From NCBI RefSeq assembly GCF_009663775.1, contig NZ_RDBR01000002.1:1-64000 (forward strand): 64,000 nt of DNA, read 5' to 3'. This document shows positions 18,527 to 29,400 of the stretch, in pieces. The stretch is from Lactobacillus sp. 0.1XD8-4 (lineage in GTDB: Bacteria; Bacillota; Bacilli; Lactobacillales; Lactobacillaceae). The notes beneath the pieces were generated by a model, which was given only the letters and a program-made list of their open reading frames with translations, did no database searches and was not told the origin of the DNA. Each line of letters opens with the position of its first letter. The first letter of the stretch is position 1. The position numbers and the translations under genes were made by a program.

Positions 18527-19096
18527 ATGACCCTTATCATAATAATTGTTGTTATCGTCTTGCTAATCGCAGTATATGCAGGGCTATACAACAGTTTGAT
18601 TCAACTGCGGACTCACGCTCAAGAATCATGGAGTCAGATTGATGTTCAGCTACAGCGACGAAACGACTTGATCCCTAACTTAATTTCAACGGTGAAGGGA
18701 TATAGCAAGTACGAAGCTGGTACGCTAGAAAAAGTTACTAAGTTGCGGACTCAGTTAAACAGTATTCCAGATAGCGATCATGCACAAAAAATGGAAGTTT
18801 CAAATGAATTAACGGGAACGTTGCGGACGTTATTTGCTGTTGCCGAAAATTACCCTGATTTGAAGGCAAGTGCAGAATATCAAAAGTTAATGGAAGAATT
18901 AACAAATACGGAAAATAAGATTGCTTATTCTCGTCAACTTTATAATAGTACAGTGGCTGCACTTGATGCGAAGATTCAATCTTTCCCAAGCAACATTATT
19001 GCGAAAATTCATCATTTCCAACAAATGGATTACTTACAAGTACCGGAAGAAGCAAAGGCTGTGCCTAAAGTTTCGTTCGATGATTTAGGTGATTAA
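18527..19096 (+). CDS. lemA: LemA family protein
   Basis: A 189-residue protein with one N-terminal membrane helix (residues 2-22) and an alpha-helical domain. The conserved [27 protein letters not shown] run and [10 protein letters not shown] are clear family marks. LemA proteins sit at the membrane with the bulk usually outside. Their biochemical role is unresolved. The gene is followed after two bases by htpX, a pairing common in lactobacilli and streptococci. Confidence 0.94.
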   Translation: MTLIIIIVVIVLLIAVYAGLYNSLIQLRTHAQESWSQIDVQLQRRNDLIPNLISTVKGYSKYEAGTLEKVTKLRTQLNSIPDSDHAQKMEVSNELTGTLRTLFAVAENYPDLKASAEYQKLMEELTNTENKIAYSRQLYNSTVAALDAKIQSFPSNIIAKIHHFQQMDYLQVPEEAKAVPKVSFDDLGD

Positions 19097-19098
19097 GC

Positions 19099-19995
19099 AT
19101 GTTATATCAGCAAATTGCCCGTAATAAACGCAAAACTATTCTGGTGATGTTTGGCTTTTTCATGCTCGTAGCATTAATTGGCGCGGCTGTTGGTTACCTA
19201 TTCGCCCGAACTGCAGTTGGCGGGATAATTGTTGCTGCAATTATTGCCGTCATATATATGTCGGTAATAATTGGGCAGTCAACGGATGTAGTAATGCGGA
19301 TGAACAATGCGACAGAAGTCCGTTCAGCTAATGATGCCCCTGAATTATGGCATATTGTTGAAGACATGGCATTAGTCGCCCGGGTTCCCATGCCCAAGGT
19401 TTATATTATCCATGATCCAAGTCCCAATGCTTTTGCAACGGGAAATGACCCGCAGCATGCGGCCGTGGCTGCCACGACTGGTTTGATGGAACGGATGAAT
19501 CGTGAGGAATTAGAAGGGGTAATGGCTCATGAGATGACCCACGTTCGCAATTACGATATCCGCTTGCAGACAATTGCCCTTGCTCTAGCGTCTGCAATTG
19601 CGATGCTTGTTAACTTTGCTGGTAATTTTTGGTGGATTGGCGGTCGCAGCAGTAGTGATGACCGTGACAACCCGTCGAGTATCTTTGCGTTAATCGGTTC
19701 AATCTTATTGATATTTCTTGCACCAATCGCAGCAACGATTGCGCAGATGGCGCTGTCGCGTAATCGAGAATACTTGGCAGATGCCGGTGCTGTTGAGTTG
19801 ACCCGTAACCCTCAGGGAATGATTAGCGCGCTTGAAAAATTAAAGACTGCGGTTCCTATGGAGCATGTAGACCCAAGCAGTTCAGCATTATACATTAGCG
19901 ATCCGGAACTAAACGCTAAACATCATCCGTTTTCTAACCTTTTTGATACTCACCCGCCCCTAGATAAACGGATTGCACGCTTAAGAGAAATGTAA
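19099..19995 (+). CDS. htpX: Membrane zinc protease HtpX
   Basis: A 298-residue M48 metalloprotease in the cell membrane that degrades damaged membrane proteins. Two N-terminal helices (about 15-35 and 37-58) are followed by the zinc motif HEMTH, then two more hydrophobic segments and a third zinc ligand in [14 protein letters not shown]. The end [16 protein letters not shown] is typical. It forms an operon with lemA, and a terminator follows. Confidence 0.96.
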   Translation: MLYQQIARNKRKTILVMFGFFMLVALIGAAVGYLFARTAVGGIIVAAIIAVIYMSVIIGQSTDVVMRMNNATEVRSANDAPELWHIVEDMALVARVPMPKVYIIHDPSPNAFATGNDPQHAAVAATTGLMERMNREELEGVMAHEMTHVRNYDIRLQTIALALASAIAMLVNFAGNFWWIGGRSSSDDRDNPSSIFALIGSILLIFLAPIAATIAQMALSRNREYLADAGAVELTRNPQGMISALEKLKTAVPMEHVDPSSSALYISDPELNAKHHPFSNLFDTHPPLDKRIARLREM

Positions 19996-20009
19996 TGAAC
20001 ACAGATTAG

Positions 20010-20060
20010 AAGCTAGGAAATAACCACTTTGCTGAAGAAGTTATTTTCCAGCTTTTTTAT
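20010..20060 (+). terminator. Terminator after htpX
   Basis: AAGCT-a-GGAAATAAC pairs with GTTATTTTCC-a-GCTT and is followed by T residues. Confidence 0.85.
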
Positions 20061-20105
20061 TTTTGCTTAACATTAGCGTTTTTAATCGCCTTATACTAGC
20101 GAGGG

Positions 20106-20114
20106 TGATATAAT
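20106..20114 (+). promoter_or_regulatory. Extended -10 promoter of murF
   Basis: TGATATAAT at 20106-20114 is a perfect extended -10 element, about 45 bases before the murF start. The -35 region is poor, as is usual for extended -10 promoters. Confidence 0.5.
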
Positions 20115-20157
20115 TAAAAAGCTAGACCAAAGTATCAAAAGAAGAGGTATCTTTTTC

Positions 20158-21537
20158 ATGAAAATGAAATTAGCGGAAATTGCCAAGGCGATCAACGCGC
20201 AAAATGACATTGAACAATGGAAAGACGTAGAAGTGACCAGTGTGTCATTTGATAGTCGACACTTAGAGCAAGGGAGCTTATTTGTTCCATTGCAAGGTGT
20301 TCAAGATGGCCACCAATATGTACCGAGTGCTTTTACTAATGGTGCGGCAGCTAGTTTGTGGGCAAGTGACCACGAGATAACGGATCAAGCACATCCATTA
20401 TTAGTTGTTAGCGACCCCCTCAAGGCATTGCAGCAATTAGGAAAATATTACCTACATAAAATCAACCCAATAGTAGTTGCAGTTACCGGAAGTAATGGCA
20501 AGACGACGACTAAGGATATGATTGCGTCGATTTTAAGCACCCAGTTTAATGTTACCAAGACATATGCTAATTTTAATAATGAGATTGGGGTTCCGGTGAC
20601 CCTGCTTAATATGGAATCCAATACCGAAGTAGTAGTCGTTGAGATGGGGATGGATCGATTTGGTCAGCTTGATTTTTTGAGCAAGCTTGTTAATCCCGAT
20701 ATTGCAGTGATTACAATGATTGGTGAAGCTCACATTGAATTCTTTGGGACTCGTGATAAGATTGCAGACGCAAAGATGGAAATTACCAACGGCTTAAAGG
20801 AAGACGGGACGCTGGTATTTAATGGGGATGAACCGCTATTAGAAGAACGTGCAAAGAACATTACCCAGCAACAAATGCGCTTTGGTCGGCAGCTAAGCAA
20901 TGATTTGTATGCGACAAGTGTCAAAGAGCAATCACGTCAGGTAGCCTTTACGGTCAATGAATGGCCAGATGAAAACTTTATGATCCCAATGGTGGGTGAA
21001 TATAACGTTAATAATGCGTTGGCTGCAATTGGTGTTGGGCGTATTCTTCATATTACGCCAGCCCATATGAAAGAGGCCCTTGCTAATGTTGAATTAACTG
21101 AGAATCGGGCGGAATGGGTTGATGGCAAGAATGGTGAGCAGATTCTTAGTGATGTCTACAATTCAAACCCTACAGCTGCTAAACAAGTTCTTAAAACAAT
21201 TGCGGCAATGCCGGCAAATGGGCGGCGCATTGTCGTCCTTGGCGATATGCTTGAATTAGGGGATGCAGCTCCACGGCTACACGCCAGCTTAGCAGAAGAG
21301 ATCGACCCGCAAAAGATTAATAGTGTTTACCTTGTTGGTGAACAAATGAAAAATCTTAAAGATAAGTTGATCCAAGATGGTTACCCTGCAGATGATATCC
21401 ATCATTATGCAAGTAGTGACTTAAAACAATTAATTGCCGATCTTACAGCGACTTTGACTGGGGATGATCTTGTCTTATTAAAGGCAAGTCATGGTATTCA
21501 TCTGGAAGAAGTCCTAGCGGCATTAAAAGCAGAATAG
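20158..21537 (+). CDS. murF: UDP-N-acetylmuramoyl-tripeptide--D-alanyl-D-alanine ligase
   Basis: Adds D-Ala-D-Ala to the UDP-MurNAc tripeptide, the last cytoplasmic step of peptidoglycan precursor synthesis. It has 459 residues. The N-terminal domain carries SVSFDSRHLEQGSLFVPL, the P-loop is VTGSNGKTTTKDM, and the C-terminal domain includes DVYNSNPTA and VLGDMLELG. The ATG follows AGAAGAGG. D-Ala-D-Ala precursors link it to the alanine racemase further on. It is separated from cshA by a hairpin. Confidence 0.96.
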   Translation: MKMKLAEIAKAINAQNDIEQWKDVEVTSVSFDSRHLEQGSLFVPLQGVQDGHQYVPSAFTNGAAASLWASDHEITDQAHPLLVVSDPLKALQQLGKYYLHKINPIVVAVTGSNGKTTTKDMIASILSTQFNVTKTYANFNNEIGVPVTLLNMESNTEVVVVEMGMDRFGQLDFLSKLVNPDIAVITMIGEAHIEFFGTRDKIADAKMEITNGLKEDGTLVFNGDEPLLEERAKNITQQQMRFGRQLSNDLYATSVKEQSRQVAFTVNEWPDENFMIPMVGEYNVNNALAAIGVGRILHITPAHMKEALANVELTENRAEWVDGKNGEQILSDVYNSNPTAAKQVLKTIAAMPANGRRIVVLGDMLELGDAAPRLHASLAEEIDPQKINSVYLVGEQMKNLKDKLIQDGYPADDIHHYASSDLKQLIADLTATLTGDDLVLLKASHGIHLEEVLAALKAE

Positions 21538-21550
21538 ATAATATATGTTG

Positions 21551-21597
21551 CCAGTCGATTGCTGATGCTTATATCCAGAATCGGCTGGTCATTTTTA
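21551..21597 (+). terminator. Hairpin with T run between murF and cshA
   Basis: CCAGTCGATT at 21551-21560 pairs with AATCGGCTGG at 21579-21588 (one G-U pair) and is followed by TCATTTTTA. It ends directly before the cshA ribosome-binding site, so it can act as a murF terminator, a leader attenuator for cshA, or both. Confidence 0.7.
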
Positions 21598-21609
21598 GGA
21601 GGAAGATTT

Positions 21610-23103
21610 TTGAAGTTTAGTGAATTAGGCCTTTCAGAAAGCCTATTAAAAGCAATTAAGCGGAGCGGATATGAAGAAGCAACGCCGATTCAAGAGCAAA
21701 CTATTCCAATGGTTCTCGATGGTAAGGACGTGATCGGCCAAGCGCAGACAGGAACTGGGAAAACGGCTGCTTTTGGATTGCCAATCATCGAAAAAGTAGA
21801 TACTGATAATCCCAATATTCAGGCAATTATTATCTCGCCGACTCGGGAATTAGCAATACAAACCCAAGAAGAGCTTTATCGATTAGGAAAGGATAAGCAC
21901 GTTCGCGTTCAAGTTGTTTATGGGGGAGCAGATATTCGCCGCCAGATTAAGAGCTTGAAGCAACACCCACAAATCCTTGTCGGGACTCCAGGGCGGTTAC
22001 GCGATCACATTAACCGCCATACTGTTAAGCTTGACCACATTAAAACCCTTGTACTCGATGAAGCTGATGAGATGCTTAATATGGGATTCCTCGAAGATAT
22101 TGAATCAATTATCAAAGAGACCCCCGATGATCGACAAACCCTGCTGTTCTCTGCAACAATGCCACCAGAGATCAAGCGGATTGGGGTTCAATTTATGTCT
22201 GATCCGGCAACAGTACGGATTAAGGCCAAGGAACTTACCACTGATCTGGTTGACCAGTATTATGTTCGGGCGCGTGACTACGAAAAGTTCGATATCATGA
22301 CCCGGTTAATTGATGTGCAGGACCCTGACTTAACAATCGTTTTCGGGCGGACTAAGCGCCGTGTTGATGAATTGTCAAAGGGCTTGATTGCCCGAGGGTA
22401 TAATGCAGCGGGTATTCATGGTGACCTTACCCAAGATAAGCGTTCCAAGATCATGTGGCAGTTTAAGAATAATGAAATTGATATTTTAGTTGCTACCGAT
22501 GTTGCTGCTCGGGGTCTTGATATTTCTGGGGTGACCCACGTTTACAACTATGATATTCCATCGGATCCTGATAGCTACGTTCACCGGATTGGACGGACAG
22601 GACGTGCCGGTCATCACGGTGTTTCCTTGACTTTTGTAACTCCTAATGAGATGGACTACCTTCATGAGATTGAAAAATTGACCCGTGTGCGGATGTTGCC
22701 ACTCAAGCCGCCAACGGCTGAGGAAGCATTTAAGGGTCAAGTTGCTTCAGCTTTCAATGACATCGACGAATTGATTGCTCAAGACTCGACGGATCGTTAC
22801 CAAGAAGCAGCCGAAAAGTTATTAGAAACCCATAATGCAACTGACTTAGTTGCTGCCTTATTAAATAATATGACTAAGGAAGCGGCGAGTGAAGTACCAG
22901 TTAAGATTACGCCAGAACGACCATTGCCACGGCGTAATAAACGAAATAATAACCGGAATGGTAACCGCAACAATTACCATGGTGGAAACCATTATCGACG
23001 GAAAAACTATCGTCGTCACCACGGTGGGCACCGCAATGATAATCATGGCAAGAGTCATTCAAGCCGTCATGCATTTAACATTCGTCACCGTCAAGATGAT
23101 TAA
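21610..23103 (+). CDS. cshA: DEAD-box RNA helicase CshA
   Basis: An ATP-dependent RNA helicase acting in mRNA decay, ribosome assembly and cold adaptation. About 497 residues from TTG 21610, chosen because AGGAGGAAG lies just upstream; the longer frame from 21559 runs through the hairpin. Motifs in order: F-S-E-L-G-L Q-motif region, AQTGTGKT (I), PTREL (Ia), TPGR, DEAD (II), SAT (III), VATDVAARGLD (V), HRIGRTGRAG (VI). The tail, from about residue 430, is rich in Asn, His, Arg and Gly and probably binds RNA. Confidence 0.95.
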   Translation: MKFSELGLSESLLKAIKRSGYEEATPIQEQTIPMVLDGKDVIGQAQTGTGKTAAFGLPIIEKVDTDNPNIQAIIISPTRELAIQTQEELYRLGKDKHVRVQVVYGGADIRRQIKSLKQHPQILVGTPGRLRDHINRHTVKLDHIKTLVLDEADEMLNMGFLEDIESIIKETPDDRQTLLFSATMPPEIKRIGVQFMSDPATVRIKAKELTTDLVDQYYVRARDYEKFDIMTRLIDVQDPDLTIVFGRTKRRVDELSKGLIARGYNAAGIHGDLTQDKRSKIMWQFKNNEIDILVATDVAARGLDISGVTHVYNYDIPSDPDSYVHRIGRTGRAGHHGVSLTFVTPNEMDYLHEIEKLTRVRMLPLKPPTAEEAFKGQVASAFNDIDELIAQDSTDRYQEAAEKLLETHNATDLVAALLNNMTKEAASEVPVKITPERPLPRRNKRNNNRNGNRNNYHGGNHYRRKNYRRHHGGHRNDNHGKSHSSRHAFNIRHRQDD

Positions 23104-23111
23104 TAAGAAAT

Positions 23112-23149
23112 AAAGCCTAGCGAAAAGCAATTTTCCTAGGCTTTTTTCT
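23112..23149 (+). terminator. Terminator after cshA
   Basis: AAAGCCTAG at 23112-23120 pairs with CTAGGCTTT at 23136-23144 and is followed by T residues. Confidence 0.88.
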
Positions 23150-23172
23150 TATGCTATTAAACAATTAATGAA

Positions 23173-23202
23173 TTGCTACTTTGATGAGTAGTGCGTTATA
23201 CT
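23173..23202 (+). promoter_or_regulatory. Candidate promoter of the giant adhesin
   Basis: TTGCTA at 23173-23178 and TATACT at 23197-23202 are 18 bases apart. This would give an untranslated leader of about 220 AT-rich bases before the start at 23428. No other gene is seen between cshA and the adhesin. Confidence 0.45.
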
Positions 23203-23427
23203 TATCATGTAATTGTCTATAAGAGAAATTAAGCATTTTTTGTTATCAAGAAGTGTTTGGTTTAAGACGTACAATGTAAGTTGCAAAGTTGTTTTTTATT
23301 TGATGCTATCTAAAGTGTTTTTAGTTTATTGATTAATACAATGATTAACTAAGAGTAGGGAAGTTAAATAGTATTAGATGAGAAGCAACTTGTCGTTTAA
23401 ATATATATAAGTCGGGGGAATATATTT

Positions 23428-26400
23428 ATGGTATCAAAAAATAACCGTAAGCTAATTGCGGAGAAAAACCGCAAAAATGAGAAGCAACGTTTTGCATTGC
23501 GGAAGTTAAATGTAGGTGTAGCTTCAGTTCTGTTAGGGGTTACGTTTAGTATATACGGCGGGGGACAAATGGTTGCCCACGCGGATACGACTGATAATGG
23601 CGGACAGACTGGGGATACTGCTAAAGTGACTAATGAACAATCGCCAGCTACTCAGTCACAAGTTACTTTGGATAATTCTAGTACTGAGAATGACCAAGAA
23701 GTTACCAATAATAATGTAGCTGGTACTTCATCGTCAGCAGGAACCCAAGGGGGGGTGGCAGACGCTAATGCTGCCAATGCTGGTAAGGACTTAGTCGAAG
23801 CGAAGATAACGCAAGAAAACCCTGTAGCTGGTAATGGGGATGTTATCAATCGCGATCCGCAAGTTAAAGAAACACCAACGAAAAACCAAAGTATTGATAA
23901 AACAAGTGTGCAAGCTGAAGAAAATCCTACTGCAATTACAGTTACTGATGCTCAAGGACTGATTGATGCGATTCAAAATGGTAAGTATACTACCATTAAT
24001 ATCAGCAAGGATATTGATCTAGGAAAGAAGAGTACTAGCCAGACTCACGTGGAATCTATTACTAATAAACGTGATATTGTAATTAAGTCTTCAGATGATA
24101 ATAAATATGTCGTTGACTTTAATGGTTACTCATTTAATATGAGTGGTCAGAATGGGGTTACTTTCAATAATGTAGATGTTTATGGTCGTTCATACTGGTC
24201 TCCATTTGAGAATGCAAATTCCTATACTTTCGATAATATGGATTATCATGGTTCCCAATTACTTTATACTGATACTTCCGTTCCAAGTGTAACTGTAAAC
24301 TTTAAGGGAACTGTTAATGCCGAATCTGTTAACGGATATACTAGTCCTGTAAATCATAACAATCAAACTACCCAAGGTAGCGGTAATCAACAGGTTATTC
24401 AATTTAGAAGTGGAAATAATACAATTAACTTTGAAGCCGGTAGCAAGGTCAATTTAAAGACCTACGGTAGTAATGTAATTGAAATTGATGGTGGTACTAC
24501 CTCAATTAACGTTAAATCTGATAATGGAACTAACGGTGCACAAGTTACTTTAGAACCACATACTCAGACTACACCAGAGCCAAACTTCATGAATGTAGAT
24601 GGTGTTGGTAGAGGTATTGCATCACAAGGTACAACGAATATTAATCTTGATAAAAGTGCCGATTTAACAATTAATTTAAGCAAATTATCAACGGATAAAT
24701 GGTTTTCAGGAGCACTTTATCTAACTCAAGGAGCTACTATTGAAAACCAAGGTACTTTGACGGTAAATTCAGATGGTGTTCCTTATAACAAAGATATTGA
24801 TGCACCAATTTACATCGGTGGCAATTCAAAGATCAATGTTAATGGTGGTCAATTTAATGTTAATGCTAAGAATCTAGCTGATTATGGTGGTGGATTAGTC
24901 GTTTCTGCAGGCACTTCAACTATTAGCATCAACCACCATGGAACTTTTGATGTAACGGGTGATGGAACCAAAGCTACTGCTGTAAGTTTGGGATCTGGTA
25001 GTACATTTACTTCAACTCAACCAGAATTATTTAGTATTGACATGCCAGAAGGAGCTACTGCCATCAAGAATGGTAAGGTTAGCTTCAAGGGTGTTAAGAC
25101 CTCTGAAAATGGTCAGCCAATTGGTGAAATCGACGTAACCTATGCCGCGGACGGTACACCTACAGTTACTAAGGTAACTAGTGCTGATAGACAAACTGTA
25201 ATTGATACTAAGGCTGCTGGGGATGCTGCTAAGAATAAGATTAACTTGATAGCAGCAGGTAAAGAAGTTGAATTAACTAATATTACCTTCAATAAAGATG
25301 CAAATGGTGACTACATCATGGCTGGTAATGCTAACACTGCTGATGGTGACGGTGCTTACGTTTACATCAATATTAATGGTAGTGAAACCCCGGTTAAGGT
25401 TACTGGTAGTGGCAGTCAAACTATTTACTCCATTACTAATACTGAAACTGAGCCAACTGCTACCGAAGTACCATACACTGTTCAAACTAGTGCAGATGGT
25501 AAATTCTCAGTTAACTTAGGTCAATTGAAGGATACTGATACTGTTTCAGTACACGCTGACAAGGACTTCGTAACTAGTGATACTGATACTAAGACTGTTT
25601 CTGAATGGATGCTCAACAGTTACAAGCAACAATTGCAAGATTTGATTAATGAAGCTCCAACAGTAGAAGGCAGCAAGAATTATACAGCTGCTGATACTGA
25701 TAAGCAGACTGCATATACTGATGCAATTACAGCTGGTAGCAACTTGTTGGCAGACACTAGTGCAACCACTGAGCAAGTTCAAAACCAAATTACTGCAATT
25801 ACTAATGCTAAGAAGGCTTTGAATGGTGATAGTAATGTTACAGATGCCAAAAATGCTATTCAAAATGCTCTTGATGCAAAGAAAGCAGCAATTACTGCAG
25901 CTACAAACATTGATCAAACTGAAAAAGGTAAATTAATTAGTGACGCAGAAACAGCTGCAACTAATGCCAATACTGCAATTGATCAAGCGACTACCGCAGA
26001 TGCAATCAATACTGCCAAAACTACCGGTATTGAAAACATTAATAATGTTACAATTCCAAGTCTTGATAGTGCCAAGACTGACGCGAAAGCAGCAGTTCAA
26101 GAAGCATTAACCAAGAAGTTAACTGAAATTAATAACGCTCAAAATATTAATCAAACTACAAAAGATAAATTAACTGCTGATGCAAATCAAGCAGCTACTG
26201 ATGCTAACACTGCTATTGACAATGCAACTACTAATGATATTGCAACTAAAGCGGGCCAAGATGGTGTTGCCGCAATTAACAAAGTCACAGTTCCATCAGT
26301 AACTGATAGTCAAACTGCCGCAAAAGACGCTGTTCAAAAGGCGCTTGACGCTAAAAAGACAGAAATTAACAACGCAACTAACATTGATCAAGCTGAAAAA

Positions 26401-29400
26401 GATAAGTTGACCAAAGCAGCTGAAAATGCCGCAGACACTGCCAACAAGGCAATTGACCAAGCAACCACCGCAGATGAAATTAAGAAGGCTCAAGATGAAG
26501 GAACTACCAACATTAATAATGTTAAAGTTCCAAGCTTAGAAGATGCTAAAAACGAAGCTACTAAGGCTGTAGACGATGCGCTTACTAAGCAAACTGATCT
26601 TATTAACAAAGCCTCTAACTTAAGTGATAAAGAAAAGCAAGACTTGGTAAAGCAAGCTACTGATGCCGCTAACGCTGCTAAGGATAAGATCAACGCTGCA
26701 ACGACTAATAATGAAGCAGCTAAGGCCGGTCAAGACGGTGTTGATACAATTGAAAAAGTCGTTCCAACTAGTTTGGATAAGGCGAAAGCTGATGCAAAAG
26801 CAGCAGTTCAAGAAGCATTAACTAAGAAGTTAACTGAAATTAATAACTCTCAAAACATTGATCAAGCAACTAAAGACAAATTGACTGCTGACGCAAATCA
26901 AGCAGCTACTGATGCCAATACTGCTATTGACGCTGCTAAAACTAATGATATTGCAACCCAAGCAGGCCAAGACGGTGTTGACGCAATTAACAAAGTCACA
27001 GTTCCATCAGTAACTGACAGCCAAAATGCCGCTAAAGACGCTGTTCAAAAGGCGCTTGACGACAAGAAGGCAGAAATTAACAACGCAACTAACATTAATC
27101 AAGCTGAAAAAGATAAGTTGACCAAAGCAGCTGAAGATGCCGCAGATACTGCCAACAAGGCAATTGATCAAGCAACTACCGCAGATGCAATCAAGAAGGC
27201 TCAAGATGAAGGAACTACCAATATTGATAATGTTAAAGTTCCAAGCTTAGAAGATGCCAAAAACGAAGCTACTAAGGCCGTAAACGATGCGCTTACTAAG
27301 CAAACTGAGCTTATCAACAACTCTAACAACTTGAGTAGTGCAGAAAAGGAAGACTTGGTAAAGCAAGCTACTGATGCCGCTAACGCTGCTAAGGATAAGA
27401 TCAACGCTGCAACGACTAATGATGAAGCAGTTAACGCCGGTCAAGACGGTGTTGATGCAATTGAAAAAGTCGTTCCAACTAGCTTAGAAGATGCTAAAAA
27501 TGCTGCAAATAAAGCAGTTGATGATGAATTAACTAATAAGTTAGATGAAATAAACAAAGCAACTGACTTAACAACTGACGAAAAAGCTGCTTTAACTAAA
27601 GAAGCAAATGATGACGCTGAAGCAGCTAAGGAAGCTATTTCTAAAGCAACAACTAATGATGCCGCAACTGAGGCAGGTCAAGACGGCGTTAAGAAGATTG
27701 ATGGCATCACTGTGCCAGAAAAATCACCAGTTAAGACCAAAGCAGAAACTGATCTCAACAATGCGGTTACTGAAGCTAAGAACGCCATCGATCAAGATAC
27801 CAACTTAACTGATGAGCAAAAACAAGCAGCTAAGGATCAAATTGATGCCAATGCTAAGACTGCTCAAGACGCAATCAATAACGCTAAGACTAACGCAGAT
27901 GTAACTAATGCAGTTGACAACGGTAAGCTTGCAATCGACAAGAACGTTGCCAATGCCGCAATCGATAACGCAGCAGCTGGCAAGCTCAAGGAAATTAAGG
28001 CTCCATTAACTACTGATGAGCAAAAGACTTATACTGATTTAATCAACTCTGAAGCTAACAACGCCAAGCAAAACATTGCTAATGCTACTACTCCAGAAGA
28101 AGTAACTACTGCTCAAACCAATGGTGTAAATGAAATTAATGGCACTAACATCCCAACTACTTCTAAAGTTAAAGAAGATGCACTTAATGCAATTAAGACT
28201 GCTCTTGACAACAAGACTAAGGAAATCAATGATTCCCAGAACATCAATGCTCAAGAAAAAGCTGATTTAATCAAGCAAGCACAAGATGCCGCAAAGACTG
28301 CTGACGACAACATCAACAACGCAACCACCAACGCAGCTGCAGAGACTGCTCAAACTAACGGTGAAAAGGCAATCGCTGATGTAACTGTTCCAAACTTATC
28401 TGATGTTAAGAAGCAAAATATTGATCTTGTTAACAAGGCTTTAGATGCTAAGAAAGACGAGATTAACAATGCATCTAACCTTTCTGATGATGAAAAGCAA
28501 AAGTTAGTCAATGAAGCAACTAATGCCGCTACTGACGCAATTAACAACATTAATGGCGCTAAGACTAATGATGAAGCTAAAGAAGCCGCAAATACTGGTG
28601 TTCAAAACATCGAAAACGTCAATATTCCAAGTCTTGATGATGCTAAGAAGAATGCTAAACAAGCAATTGACGATACTTTGAAGGCTAAAGTAGCTGAAAT
28701 TAACAAGGCTTCAAACTTGAATCCTACTGAAAAGCAAAACTTGATTGATAAAGCTACTGATGCTGCTAACACTGCAAAGACCAACGTCGACAAGGCAACA
28801 ACTAATGATCAAGCTAAAGATGCTGCCGATGAGGGTATCCAAAACATCAAAGGTATCACCTTTACTTCATTAGATGATGCTAAGAAGGCTGCCAACACTG
28901 CAATTGATAATGCATTAACTGCTAAGAAGAATGAAATTGACGCAGCCAACAACTTAAGCGAGACTGAAAAGCAAAAATTAGTTGATGAAGCTACTCAAGC
29001 TGCTAATACTGCAAAAGAAAATATCAGTAAAGCTCAAACCAACGATGCAGTTAATGAAGCTCAAAATAAGGGTACCGAAGCAATTGCTAACGTTAACGTT
29101 CCAAGCTTAGACCAAGCTAAGAAAGACGCAATTAATGCCATTAAGCAAGTTCAAGCAGCTAAGAATGCTCAAATTGCTAAAGCTGACAACTTAAGTGCTG
29201 ACGAGCAAAAAGCATTAACTGATCAAGTAGATAAGATTGCCAACGATGCTATTGCGGAAATCAATAAGCCAACTACAACTACTAACGATGCAGTTGCTGC
29301 AACTCGTGATGATGCCATCAAGCAAATCACTGACTTGTTCATCCCAACTTTAAGTGGTGCACAAAAAGATGCCCGTGATGCAATCGAAAGTGCTAAGAAC

